A stretch of 64,000 nucleotides of DNA from Carnobacterium sp. 17-4 (GTDB lineage: Bacteria > Bacillota > Bacilli > Lactobacillales > Carnobacteriaceae), in the NCBI RefSeq assembly GCF_000195575.1, contig NC_015391.1:1910363-1974362 (forward strand), written 5' to 3'. Both the position numbers and the translations under genes were made by a program. Each line of letters starts with the position of its first letter. Position 1 is the first letter of the stretch. Under the pieces are notes generated by a model. It worked only from the letters and a program-made list of their open reading frames with translations, had not been told where the DNA came from and made no database searches. Below are positions 26,567 to 34,444 of the stretch, in pieces.

Positions 26567-27661
26567 CTATTCTTCTTCGTAGCTTTCAAGACGAGCATCA
26601 AAGTCTTGTTCTGTTTCATTAAATCGCATGACGTGGATATCTTCTGGTTCAAAATACAAACCTACTTCATTTCCTACGACTGCTTTTTTAGTCGAATGTA
26701 CCATCCATTCGTTGTTTTCGCGGTCATAACCAATGATTTCATAATGCACACCGCGGAACAATTGAGTATCCACTTTAACCGTTAACTTTCCTTTTTCTAC
26801 CGTTGTTAACGCTAGATCTTCTGGACGTAAAACAATTTCAACTTTTTCATTCGGTTTCATCCCTGCATCTACACATTCAAATGTATGTCCGACAAAAGAA
26901 ACCTCATAGTCTTGGACCATTGTTCCTTTAACAATATTGCTCTCTCCGATAAAATCTGCAACATAACGATTGATCGGTTCATCGTAAATATCTACTGGTG
27001 TACCACTTTGAATAATTTCGCCATTTTTCATAACAAAAATTTCATCGCTCATCGCTAACGCTTCTTCTTGATCATGAGTAACAAACACAAATGTGATGCC
27101 CAAACGTTGTTGCAATTCACGCAATTCATATTGCATTTCTGTTCTCAATTTTAAATCAAGTGCAGATAAAGGCTCATCTAATAACAATACTTCTGGTTCA
27201 TTTACTAAGGCACGTGCAATGGCTACACGTTGACGTTGTCCACCTGACATTTCACTGATTGCACGGTCTTCATATCCCGATAACTGAACCATTTTTAACA
27301 CATCTTCTACTTTATCTTTGATAACTTTTTTATCTAATTTTTTGATTCTTAAGCCAAAAGCTACATTTTCAAAAACATTCATATGTGGAAATAAAGCATA
27401 GTCTTGAAAAACTGTATTTACTTTACGCTTATTAGCAGGAACATCATTTACTTTTTTTCCATCCAATGTAATCGTACCTTCTGATGTCTCCGTAAAACCA
27501 GCAATTAAATTTAAAATGGTTGTTTTTCCACATCCAGATGGTCCTAGCAATGTATAAAATTTTCCCTGTTCAATTTCAAAATTGATATTTTTTAAAACGG
27601 GTTCATCATCATCGTATTGTTTTTTTACATTCTCAAATGTAATAATTGCACTATTTGTCAT
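26567..27661 (-). CDS. potA: Spermidine/putrescine ABC transporter ATPase
   Basis: A 364-residue ATPase that powers polyamine import. Walker [10 protein letters not shown] is near residue 38, the signature [15 protein letters not shown] near 139, and Walker [13 protein letters not shown] near 160; a C-terminal TOBE-type regulatory domain follows (about 275-350). It is the first transport gene after the regulator, 75 bases downstream. Confidence 0.95.
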   Translation of the reverse strand: MTNSAIITFENVKKQYDDDEPVLKNINFEIEQGKFYTLLGPSGCGKTTILNLIAGFTETSEGTITLDGKKVNDVPANKRKVNTVFQDYALFPHMNVFENVAFGLRIKKLDKKVIKDKVEDVLKMVQLSGYEDRAISEMSGGQRQRVAIARALVNEPEVLLLDEPLSALDLKLRTEMQYELRELQQRLGITFVFVTHDQEEALAMSDEIFVMKNGEIIQSGTPVDIYDEPINRYVADFIGESNIVKGTMVQDYEVSFVGHTFECVDAGMKPNEKVEIVLRPEDLALTTVEKGKLTVKVDTQLFRGVHYEIIGYDRENNEWMVHSTKKAVVGNEVGLYFEPEDIHVMRFNETEQDFDARLESYEEE

Positions 27662-27735
27662 TTATTTTTCTCCTTTATAATGGATTTTCACTTTCTTACC
27701 AGCTTTCTCCCAAAAACCTTTAGTGGACGGATTTA

Positions 27736-28278
27736 CTAAAGATAAGAATCTGTAACTACTAACACTAATAAACTCTCACCGTTGAATTGATTAATCAGTT
27801 GATGGTTTTGAGTAGCATGAAAATAAATAGATTCGCCTTTTTTAGCAAAATACCTCTTTAATCCAATCTCAATACAGATTTCGCCTTCTAATACATAGCC
27901 AAATGTCTCAGATAATGAAGGACTAAATTCTTTAAATTGACCTTTTTCAGCAAATTTAAGAAAAACAGGTTCCATTTCATTTTCATTCGATTCAGGAACA
28001 AGCCACTTTATCTCATACCCTTTTTCATCATCTTCATAGACGGTCATCTCATCATTTGTATAAACCACACGTTGTTCTTCCTGTTTTTCGTCGAAAAAAT
28101 CTTTTGGACTGCATCCCAAAACTTCTAAAATATCAAAAAAAACTTCCATCGAAGGCACACTTAGATCTCTTTCAACTTGAGAAATGTATCCTTTACTTAA
28201 ATTAGTGCGCTCTGCTAGCTCTTCTTGTGTTAGATTTTTTTGAATTCTTAAATTTTTAATTCGATTCCCAATTTCCAT
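27736..28278 (-). CDS. potR: XRE/cupin regulator of the polyamine operon
   Basis: A 180-residue protein with an N-terminal helix-turn-helix of XRE type (about 5-60, LTQEELAERTNLSKGYISQVER) and a C-terminal cupin domain (about 105-175) expected to sense a small molecule, likely a polyamine. This two-domain layout and position upstream of potABCD match the PotR/PuuR regulators. The start at 28278 follows GGAGAG; the frame extends further upstream without a site. Operators GTTTAC-N5-GTAAAC lie just upstream, suggesting it represses its own operon. Confidence 0.88.
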   Translation of the reverse strand: MEIGNRIKNLRIQKNLTQEELAERTNLSKGYISQVERDLSVPSMEVFFDILEVLGCSPKDFFDEKQEEQRVVYTNDEMTVYEDDEKGYEIKWLVPESNENEMEPVFLKFAEKGQFKEFSPSLSETFGYVLEGEICIEIGLKRYFAKKGESIYFHATQNHQLINQFNGESLLVLVVTDSYL

Positions 28279-28302
28279 AAAAACTCTCCTTTGAGTTCGC
28301 TT

Positions 28303-28366
28303 GTTTACCAAGAGTAAACTACAACTCACTAATGTTTACTGTCAGTAACATTAATGTTTACCGTAA
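28303..28366. promoter_or_regulatory. Tandem operators in front of potR
   Basis: GTTTAC-CAAGA-GTAAAC is a perfect dyad at 28303-28319. A near copy GTTTAC-TGTCA-GTAAC is at 28334-28349 and a compact GTTTACCGTAAC at 28355-28366. They cover the region just downstream of the predicted transcript start, a repressor position. Confidence 0.65.
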
Positions 28367-28374
28367 CCTTCTAT

Positions 28375-28402
28375 ATTATAAGTTTTTTCAGATAAAATGC
28401 AA
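28375..28402 (-). promoter_or_regulatory. pot operon promoter
   Basis: On the minus strand TTGCAT and TATAAT are spaced by 16 bases, about 100 bases before the potR start and directly upstream of the operator cluster. Confidence 0.65.
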
Positions 28403-28404
28403 TA

Positions 28405-28443
28405 AAAAAATCGTAATCCGTTTAAACGGGTTACGATTTTTTT
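28405..28443 (-). terminator. murB terminator
   Basis: Arms AAAAAATCGTAATCCGT/ACGGGTTACGATTTTTT pair with one mismatch; a T run follows on the minus strand. It lies just after the murB stop. Confidence 0.85.
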
Positions 28444-28455
28444 GATGATCCTTTA

Positions 28456-29394
28456 TTATAAAATATTTTTTGTTTCGAAAGTATTTACTATTAACAATTC
28501 TTCGCCAATAATTCGAACTTCTGGTACAAGTTGAATCTTATTTTTTTCAAAAATAACTTGTTGGATGTGCCCTATCAATTCAATGTAATCCGTAGCAGTT
28601 GCTTGATTGATGTTCACAATAAAGCCTGCATGTTTCATTGAAATCTGTGCTCCACCCCATATTTTACCTTGCAAGCCAGCTTCTTGAATCAATTTCCCAG
28701 TAAAATAACCGGTCGGGCGTTTAAAAACACTGCCACATGACGGATACTCCAAAGGTTGTTTGGATTCTCTTAAAAAGGTTAATTCTTCCATTCTAACTTT
28801 TATATCAGTTGAATGCCCTTTTTTTAATTGAAAAACAACTTCTAAGACAATATCTTGTATCTCTTGGATACGACTATGACGGTAACTAAATTCCAAATCT
28901 TGATTCTTAAATGTCTTTAATTCTCCTTCACGCGTCAATACTGTGACGGATTCAATGACTTCACTCACTTCGCCATCATAGGCTCCTGCATTCATATAAA
29001 CTGCTCCACCAATGCTACCAGGAATACCACATGCAAATTCTAATCCGGTTAACTCAGCTTCATAAGCTGCATAGGAGGTATCAATTAAACGGGCTCCGCT
29101 TTGAACAATGATTTTTTTCTTTTCAATTTTTATCTGCTTCATTTCTGTTAATATCATGACAACGCCGCGAATTCCGCCATCCTTAACAATTAAATTGCTT
29201 GCATTACCAAGAACTGTTAAGGGTAATGTTTCTTTTTTTACCCAATTAACAACATCCTTAACTTCTTCTGTCGTTTTTGGAAAAACTAAAATATCTGCTG
29301 GTCCACCGGTTTTAGTGTAGGTGTAAAGTGACAATGGCTCATTTTCTTTTATAATTAAATTTGGGAAGTCTTTCTTAAATTCTTCGATTAACAT
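28456..29394 (-). CDS. murB: UDP-N-acetylenolpyruvoylglucosamine reductase
   Basis: A 312-residue FAD enzyme making UDP-MurNAc, an early peptidoglycan precursor. The FAD-binding segments TKTGGPADIL and TVLGNASNLIVKDGGIRG are near residues 30 and 62, ACGIPGSIGGAVYMNAGAYDGE near 120, and the proton-donor region YPSCGSVFKRP near 225. The latter marks the shorter MurB type common in Firmicutes. The length is normal. An AAAGGGT site lies upstream of the ATG. Confidence 0.95.
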   Translation of the reverse strand: MLIEEFKKDFPNLIIKENEPLSLYTYTKTGGPADILVFPKTTEEVKDVVNWVKKETLPLTVLGNASNLIVKDGGIRGVVMILTEMKQIKIEKKKIIVQSGARLIDTSYAAYEAELTGLEFACGIPGSIGGAVYMNAGAYDGEVSEVIESVTVLTREGELKTFKNQDLEFSYRHSRIQEIQDIVLEVVFQLKKGHSTDIKVRMEELTFLRESKQPLEYPSCGSVFKRPTGYFTGKLIQEAGLQGKIWGGAQISMKHAGFIVNINQATATDYIELIGHIQQVIFEKNKIQLVPEVRIIGEELLIVNTFETKNIL

Positions 29395-29686
29395 AATATT
29401 TAGTACCCTTTCGTATGAGTGGAGCCTATTGCTCTACTTTTTAATGGATTTAACAAACATCTTATTTCAAAAAAGTTCCATCATTACCCCCAGTTTAACA
29501 TGCAATCTTTCTTTTTTGTAGCTTGGATTCGCTTTAAACTAAAGATTTAGTAATTTTTTAATATAACTTTCGTTTTTAAAAAATGGAGTTTGATACAAAG
29601 CAGCTAGATTAATACATGTTTCATTTCTATAGTTTTTAGTATTGGTAAATTCATTCAATCACTTACTTAAAATATTTGGAGGAATA

Positions 29687-29824
29687 GGGATTGCTTGTAG
29701 CCATGTAAAGGATTCAATGCGAATTAAAGAGCGTTAATTCTTTAGCGATTACGTTCTTTTTGAGGCTTGAAAGACTGAAGATGATAAGCTTCAGTCGATG
29801 CCATGACTCTACACAAGCAAATCC
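29687..29824. ncRNA. Candidate structured RNA (strand uncertain)
   Basis: In the 536-base gap between murB and ktrA, GGGATTGCTTGTAG (29687-29700) pairs with CTACACAAGCAAATCC (29809-29824), closing a region that contains two perfect internal hairpins: GAATTAA...TTAATTC (29721-29740) and GACTGAAG...CTTCAGTC (29773-29796). This long closing stem with an open middle would suit a small regulatory RNA such as a 6S-type RNA, but I cannot match a family or fix the strand. The rest of the gap (29395-29686, 29825-29884) holds nothing I recognise. Confidence 0.4.
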
Positions 29825-29886
29825 GTTCATTCCAGAAGAAATTTTGTAACCCCCCTATCATTTATCAACCTATTATTCGTCTAAAA

Positions 29887-29920
29887 AAATAGGACTGAGA
29901 CAAGTGTCTCAATCCTATTT
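29887..29920. terminator. Terminator after ktrA
   Basis: Arms AAATAGGACTGAGACA and TGTCTCAATCCTATTT pair with one mismatch around a two-base loop. It lies just downstream of the ktrA stop on the minus strand. Confidence 0.85.
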
Positions 29921-29931
29921 AAAAACTCAGG

Positions 29932-30603
29932 TTACTTCAATTTGTTTAGATAATCGTAGCGTTCAAATACTTCTGATTCTGCTATTCCTACAAGAACAGT
30001 TCCCTCTTCGATACGATAGTCTGGGCTAAAAGAGACATCCATCCGTTTTTGAGCTGTTTTTCTAACTCCGATAATATTAATTTCATATTTTTGTCGTAAG
30101 TCTAGTTCATCAAAAGTTTTTCCAATCCAACGAATTGGCGGTTTAAATTCAATAACTGCGTAATCCTCATCTAAATCAACAATATCCGTAATGTGTCTTC
30201 TTAAGATATTTTTTGCTACACGAGTTCCAGCTTCTTTTTCAGGACGGATAACTTTTGTTGCTCCGATTTCATAAAGTACTTCCATAAACGATTTATTTTT
30301 CGCTTTTGCAATAATAGAAGAGATACCTAATTTTTTACAATTCATAACTGCTAAAACACTTGCTTCTAAGCTTGTACCTGTTGCTACAACTGCTACATCA
30401 CAATTTTCAAAACCAATACTTTTCAAAAAATTCAAATCTGTAATATTTCCTTGCAAAGCTTGATCTACATATGGTTCTACGCGTTCAACATTATCTATAT
30501 CTAAGTCTATTGCAATAACATCGCAATCAAATTCATTTAATTCTTTAGCGATTGATGACCCAAATATTCCGAGTCCCAATACACCAATCGTTTTTATAGC
30601 CAT
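29932..30603 (-). CDS. ktrA: Ktr/Trk potassium uptake regulatory subunit
   Basis: A 223-residue RCK protein. The N-terminal Rossmann fold (about 1-125) begins with GVLGLGIFGSSIAKEL and binds NAD(H) or ATP; the C-terminal RCK_C domain (about 140-220) is the known c-di-AMP-binding module in Firmicutes. It forms a ring that gates the membrane subunit, whose gene ends 11 bases upstream. KtrA or KtrC naming cannot be decided from sequence alone. Confidence 0.9.
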   Translation of the reverse strand: MAIKTIGVLGLGIFGSSIAKELNEFDCDVIAIDLDIDNVERVEPYVDQALQGNITDLNFLKSIGFENCDVAVVATGTSLEASVLAVMNCKKLGISSIIAKAKNKSFMEVLYEIGATKVIRPEKEAGTRVAKNILRRHITDIVDLDEDYAVIEFKPPIRWIGKTFDELDLRQKYEINIIGVRKTAQKRMDVSFSPDYRIEEGTVLVGIAESEVFERYDYLNKLK

Positions 30604-30614
30604 ATTTTTTCCTC

Positions 30615-31994
30615 CTAACCAATTAAAATTGATGTTTTTGCATATTGTTGATCTTTGGTAAGTTTACTTTTCCGACTTAAACTTAAAAGAATAGTTATCG
30701 GACCGATTCTACCGACAAACATCAAGATCATTAATACGATATGACTAATTTGTGATAGTTCTGGTGTTAAATTCACACTAACACCCACTGTTGCTAAAGC
30801 AGATACAGCTTCAAATAACAAGTATAAGAAAGGCTGATCTTCTACTAGCATTAAGATACTTACACCTGCCATTAAAAACAAAGCAAACGTTGCGACAATA
30901 ACAATCGCGCGACGAATAACCTCAATCGGGATTGTGTGGTGAGCATAATTGACATGTTTTTGTCCTTTAATTTCACTAATAATCAATAAGGCTACTAATG
31001 CAAATGTGGTTGTCTTGATTCCACCAGCAGCTCCTCCTGGCGAACCTCCAATAAACATAGTGCCCACAAAAAACAACAAAGAAAAAGGTTCAACGAGTTC
31101 ATAATCCAATGTAGCGAATCCTGCTGTTCTCATCGTGACCGTTTGGAAAAAAGAAGCTAACACTTTTTCTCCAAATGTAAAATTACCAATAGAATTTGGA
31201 TTATTCCATTCAACAACCAGGAATACAAGTGTTCCAACGATAATCAAAGCTATAGTCATGTTAATGGCTAAACGAGTATGGATTTTCAACATCCGATATG
31301 TACGTTTCCATCCACTTCTACATTTATTCTTTATAACAGATTGAATATTTTGAGTAACATCAAACCATACAGAGAAACCAATACCACCTAGAATAATCAA
31401 TGAGGTTATCACTAAGTTCACTAATGGATCATGAACATATTCTAGAAGACTAATAGCCCCTAAATTATCAAATCCTGCATTACAAAAGCCAGAAACTGCT
31501 AAAAATAGTGAGACAAAAAGCCCTCTCGCTAAACCCAAGTCGGGAACGAATCTAATCGCTAACAGCAACATTCCAATTCCTTCGATTATAAATGTGTATT
31601 TAAGAATAGATCCTAAGTAGGTCTTAAAGTCACCTAACTCCTCACGGTTGAGTGCTTCTTTAACCGCAATCGTATTTGAATACCGCATCTTCTTTCCCAT
31701 TCTTGTAATTAAGGTTGCAAGTATCGTCATTAAACCTAATCCACCTATTTGCATAAGCAAGATACATATAATTTGACCAAAAACGGTATACGAAGTTGCA
31801 ACGGGCAAAATAAAGAGACCTGTTACACATACCATCGATACTGTGGTAAATAAATTATCAAAGTAAGTAGTTTCTGAACTTTCAAGATTGCTTATAGGCA
31901 ACGTTAATAAAAGAGATCCTATAAATATTACAAATGCAAAACTGATTGCTATTTTAGCAGCAGGAGGGATACTCCTAAGCTTTTTAGAAAACAT
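30615..31994 (-). CDS. ktrB: Ktr/Trk potassium channel-like membrane subunit
   Basis: A 459-residue membrane protein of the TrkH/KtrB/HKT superfamily, made of four M1-P-M2 repeats. Filter-like segments are VSMVCVTGLF, VSGFCNAGFDNLG, VTMRTAGFATLD and VSALATVGVSVNL, each with the conserved glycine. It imports potassium, probably with sodium. The ATG at 31994 follows GAGGAG; a longer frame up to 32063 lacks a site. It is co-transcribed with the regulatory subunit. Confidence 0.92.
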   Translation of the reverse strand: MFSKKLRSIPPAAKIAISFAFVIFIGSLLLTLPISNLESSETTYFDNLFTTVSMVCVTGLFILPVATSYTVFGQIICILLMQIGGLGLMTILATLITRMGKKMRYSNTIAVKEALNREELGDFKTYLGSILKYTFIIEGIGMLLLAIRFVPDLGLARGLFVSLFLAVSGFCNAGFDNLGAISLLEYVHDPLVNLVITSLIILGGIGFSVWFDVTQNIQSVIKNKCRSGWKRTYRMLKIHTRLAINMTIALIIVGTLVFLVVEWNNPNSIGNFTFGEKVLASFFQTVTMRTAGFATLDYELVEPFSLLFFVGTMFIGGSPGGAAGGIKTTTFALVALLIISEIKGQKHVNYAHHTIPIEVIRRAIVIVATFALFLMAGVSILMLVEDQPFLYLLFEAVSALATVGVSVNLTPELSQISHIVLMILMFVGRIGPITILLSLSRKSKLTKDQQYAKTSILIG

Positions 31995-32031
31995 TCTATT
32001 CTCCTCTTTCTTTTTTCTCATACAAAAATGT

Positions 32032-32059
32032 ATTATATTCTTATATATACAAAAGTAAA
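32032..32059 (-). promoter_or_regulatory. ktrBA promoter
   Basis: On the minus strand TTTACT and TATAAT are spaced by 16 bases, close to the ktrB start. The leader is too short for a c-di-AMP riboswitch. Confidence 0.5.
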
Positions 32060-32104
32060 GCATTATTCTGCTTATAAGAAAAAAAGATTTTAGAGTCCAT
32101 TTTG

Positions 32105-33016
32105 TTAGTGCACTCTTTGTTCATAACTTTCTACAATCAGTTGACAGATACGGTGGCTTTCTAAAGAAGAATCCATGCTAACAGGATTTTTTTTATTTTG
32201 GAAGCCGTCTATTGCTAGTCGAATTAATGGAGCAAAACCTCTTTTTTCTAATGTCTCATCCCAATCTCCAAAAGAAATCACTTGTTTTTGTTTAGCGGTT
32301 TCAATTTCATAATCCGTTAAGTTAACTACTCGATGAGTTCCAGTTGGTGACTGAATTTCTACAGATTCAGCATTAGCTCCCGAAATGTAATTCATTGTCG
32401 CAATACACTCTGTATGTTCTGTTGTAAGATGTAAAACACATGATACTAAATTACCGGCTTCTTCTTTTACAGTGAAGTGCGTTTGGGTAATCGGCTCATC
32501 CAATAAAAACAATGCAGTATCAACCACATGGATGAACAAATCATAAATAGCATACTTTACGCTACCTGAGCTTTCAGGTTTGGTTTTTTGAATCAAAATC
32601 ATATTCTTATTTGGAACTTCTTTCACTTTTTGAATCATAGGAGCAAAACGACGATTAAATCCTGTAATCAATAAAATATCTTTTTCCTTTGCCAGCTCCA
32701 TTAGCGCTTTTACTTCTTCAACATTTTCGCTAATCGGCTTGTCTACATAAACATGGATGCCTTTTTCAATGCATTCTCTGATAAGAGCTTCATGAGTATG
32801 GGTGGCCGTATGTATAAATACAGCTTCAATGCCGCTGCTTAGTAACTCATCTATAGAAGAATATAAATTTGATATCCGGTATTTTTTACCAAGTTTAGCT
32901 AATTTTTCTTGATCACGTGTGAACAAGTGCCATTCTATTTCATTATCTAACGCCATCATTACGGGTAGATAAGCTTTTTGAGAAATATTTCCTAAACCAA
33001 TAATTCCTATTTTCAT
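32105..33016 (-). CDS. Gfo/Idh/MocA family oxidoreductase
   Basis: A 303-residue NAD(P)-dependent dehydrogenase. The N-terminal Rossmann domain starts KIGIIGLGNISQKAYLPVM, and the family hallmark EKGIHVYVDKPIS (catalytic lysine of the EKP motif as DKP) is near residue 93. The C-terminal alpha/beta domain follows (about 125-295). The sugar or inositol substrate cannot be told. A good GAGGGAACG site precedes the ATG. It stands alone. Confidence 0.88.
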   Translation of the reverse strand: MKIGIIGLGNISQKAYLPVMMALDNEIEWHLFTRDQEKLAKLGKKYRISNLYSSIDELLSSGIEAVFIHTATHTHEALIRECIEKGIHVYVDKPISENVEEVKALMELAKEKDILLITGFNRRFAPMIQKVKEVPNKNMILIQKTKPESSGSVKYAIYDLFIHVVDTALFLLDEPITQTHFTVKEEAGNLVSCVLHLTTEHTECIATMNYISGANAESVEIQSPTGTHRVVNLTDYEIETAKQKQVISFGDWDETLEKRGFAPLIRLAIDGFQNKKNPVSMDSSLESHRICQLIVESYEQRVH

Positions 33017-33164
33017 TATTCGTTCCCTCTTTTCTAATTTTCATTTTCATCTCATATCCTATCATATTTCAAATGAATTTACTCTTTTAAAATGCTCTAC
33101 AGTTTACTAATCTTTTTACTTTTGTACAATAAAGATAAGATATTACCTTAGGAGGAATTTATTG

Positions 33165-33926
33165 ATGAAATTTATCTCATGGAATGTCAATGGTTTAAGA
33201 GCCATTGTAAAAAAAGGGTTTGTTGAAATTTTTGAAGAATTAGATGCCGATTTCTTTTGTCTACAGGAAACAAAACTTCAAGAAGGTCAAATTGAGCTGG
33301 ATTTTCCGGGTTACTATGATTATTGGAATTATGCAGAAAAAAAAGGGTATTCTGGAACTGCTATCTTTACTAAACATAAACCATTAGATGTGTCTTATGG
33401 CATTGGCAAACCCGAACACGATCAAGAAGGACGAGTGATCACTTTAAGCTACCCTAATTACTATGTAGTAACTTGTTATACCCCTAATTCTAAAAGCGAA
33501 CTAAAACGTTTAGACTACCGTATGCAATGGGAAGATGACTTTCAACTGTACTTAAAAAAATTGGATTCCGAAAAACCAGTCATTCTCTGCGGTGATCTAA
33601 ATGTTGCTCACGAGAACATCGATTTAAAAAACTGGAAAACGAATCAATTAAGTGCGGGTTTTAGCAAAGAAGAACGCATGAAATTCTCTGCTTTATTAGA
33701 TGCTGGGTTTATTGATACTTTCCGCTACTTCTACCCTGATTTAGAAGGGGCATATACGTGGTGGAATTATCGATTTAATGCCCGTAAAACGAATGCTGGC
33801 TGGCGAATTGATTATTTCTGTGTCTCTACTCGCTTACAAGATCATTTACAAGAAGCGCGGATTTTAGATGATATAGTTGGTTCAGATCATTGTCCCGTAG
33901 AATTAATTCTAAAAGAAACAATATAA
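33165..33926 (+). CDS. exoA: Exodeoxyribonuclease III (apurinic endonuclease)
   Basis: A 253-residue DNA repair nuclease that nicks DNA at abasic sites. Motifs are KFISWNVNGLRA (1-12), FCLQETKLQ (metal-binding Glu, about 36), GDLNVAHENIDL (about 145) and the C-terminal WRIDYFCVS and VGSDHCPVEL with the catalytic Asp-His. The ATG at 33165 follows TAGGAGGAATT; a TTG three bases before it is less likely. Confidence 0.94.
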   Translation: MKFISWNVNGLRAIVKKGFVEIFEELDADFFCLQETKLQEGQIELDFPGYYDYWNYAEKKGYSGTAIFTKHKPLDVSYGIGKPEHDQEGRVITLSYPNYYVVTCYTPNSKSELKRLDYRMQWEDDFQLYLKKLDSEKPVILCGDLNVAHENIDLKNWKTNQLSAGFSKEERMKFSALLDAGFIDTFRYFYPDLEGAYTWWNYRFNARKTNAGWRIDYFCVSTRLQDHLQEARILDDIVGSDHCPVELILKETI

Positions 33927-33944
33927 ATAATTTTTAGCTAAAAT

Positions 33945-33972
33945 AAATTCTATTCATTAAAAGAATTTTTTT
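33945..33972 (+). terminator. Weak terminator after exoA
   Basis: Seven-base arms AAATTCT/AGAATTT followed by TTTT. It is short and AT-rich. Confidence 0.45.
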
Positions 33973-33973
33973 G

Positions 33974-34002
33974 TTGCAAATTTTTTTTTAAAATTATATA
34001 CT
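33974..34002 (+). promoter_or_regulatory. Promoter of the riboswitch leader
   Basis: TTGCAA and TATACT are separated by 17 bases; transcription would start near 34009, about 20 bases before the riboswitch core. Confidence 0.65.
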
Positions 34003-34030
34003 AATTAAGATGAAATCGATAGTTTTTCAT

Positions 34031-34169
34031 AAGGGAGTAACTGGCAGCAACAGCTGTGGCAACGTCACCAACAAGTAGATTTGCAACGATCTTCTGGTGT
34101 TGTCTTAAATAGTGAGACTTATGCACATTGTTCTCTATAAGGACAATCCTGCATAAGTCTCTTTTTTTT
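34031..34169 (+). promoter_or_regulatory. yybP-ykoY (manganese) riboswitch with terminator
   Basis: The element starts AAGGGAGTAACTGGC, and its end carries the GTGAGACTTATGC hallmark that closes the aptamer and begins the terminator. Perfect 12-base arms GAGACTTATGCA (34114-34125) and TGCATAAGTCTC (34150-34161) are followed by eight T residues. This class binds Mn2+ and switches on genes for Mn2+ exporters and related P-type ATPases in lactic acid bacteria; the gene downstream is such an ATPase. Identification is from motif memory, not a covariance search. Confidence 0.75.
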
Positions 34170-34306
34170 ATCGATTTTACTGACCATCAATTAAAGGAGG
34201 ATATTGAGCGTACAAAAACAAGCTTAGCTAATGATTCGATTATTTTTACAAGATCATTGCCAATCAACATAAACCTTGTTTGATGATAGTGAATATGCTA
34301 CTATTT

Positions 34307-34336
34307 TTGGCAACTGTACTATAATGATATTATAAT
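34307..34336 (+). promoter_or_regulatory. Second promoter downstream of the riboswitch
   Basis: TTGGCA and a perfect TATAAT are spaced by 18 bases, after the riboswitch terminator and about 105 bases before the ATPase start. If used, it would give riboswitch-independent expression. Confidence 0.5.
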
Positions 34337-34444
34337 GGTATTATTTTTTATTTCATGTCAACAACCGTTTCTACAGACATTTCATCATATTTTTGATTGT
34401 CTGTCAGTAAACTGGCTAATTTTTTTTACGAAAGGGTGTATCAC

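Noticed and set aside
26557-26652. Longer N terminus for PotB beginning inside potA
   Set aside because: The extension lacks a ribosome binding site and overlaps potA; the ATG at 26556 has an ideal AGGAGG.
31995-32104. c-di-AMP riboswitch before ktrB
   Set aside because: The leader is only about 30 bases after the promoter, too short for that aptamer.
34204-34227. Seven-codon TTG frame after a strong AAAGGAGG in the ATPase leader
   Set aside because: The spacing of three bases between site and TTG is too short; noted only as an oddity under the riboswitch finding.
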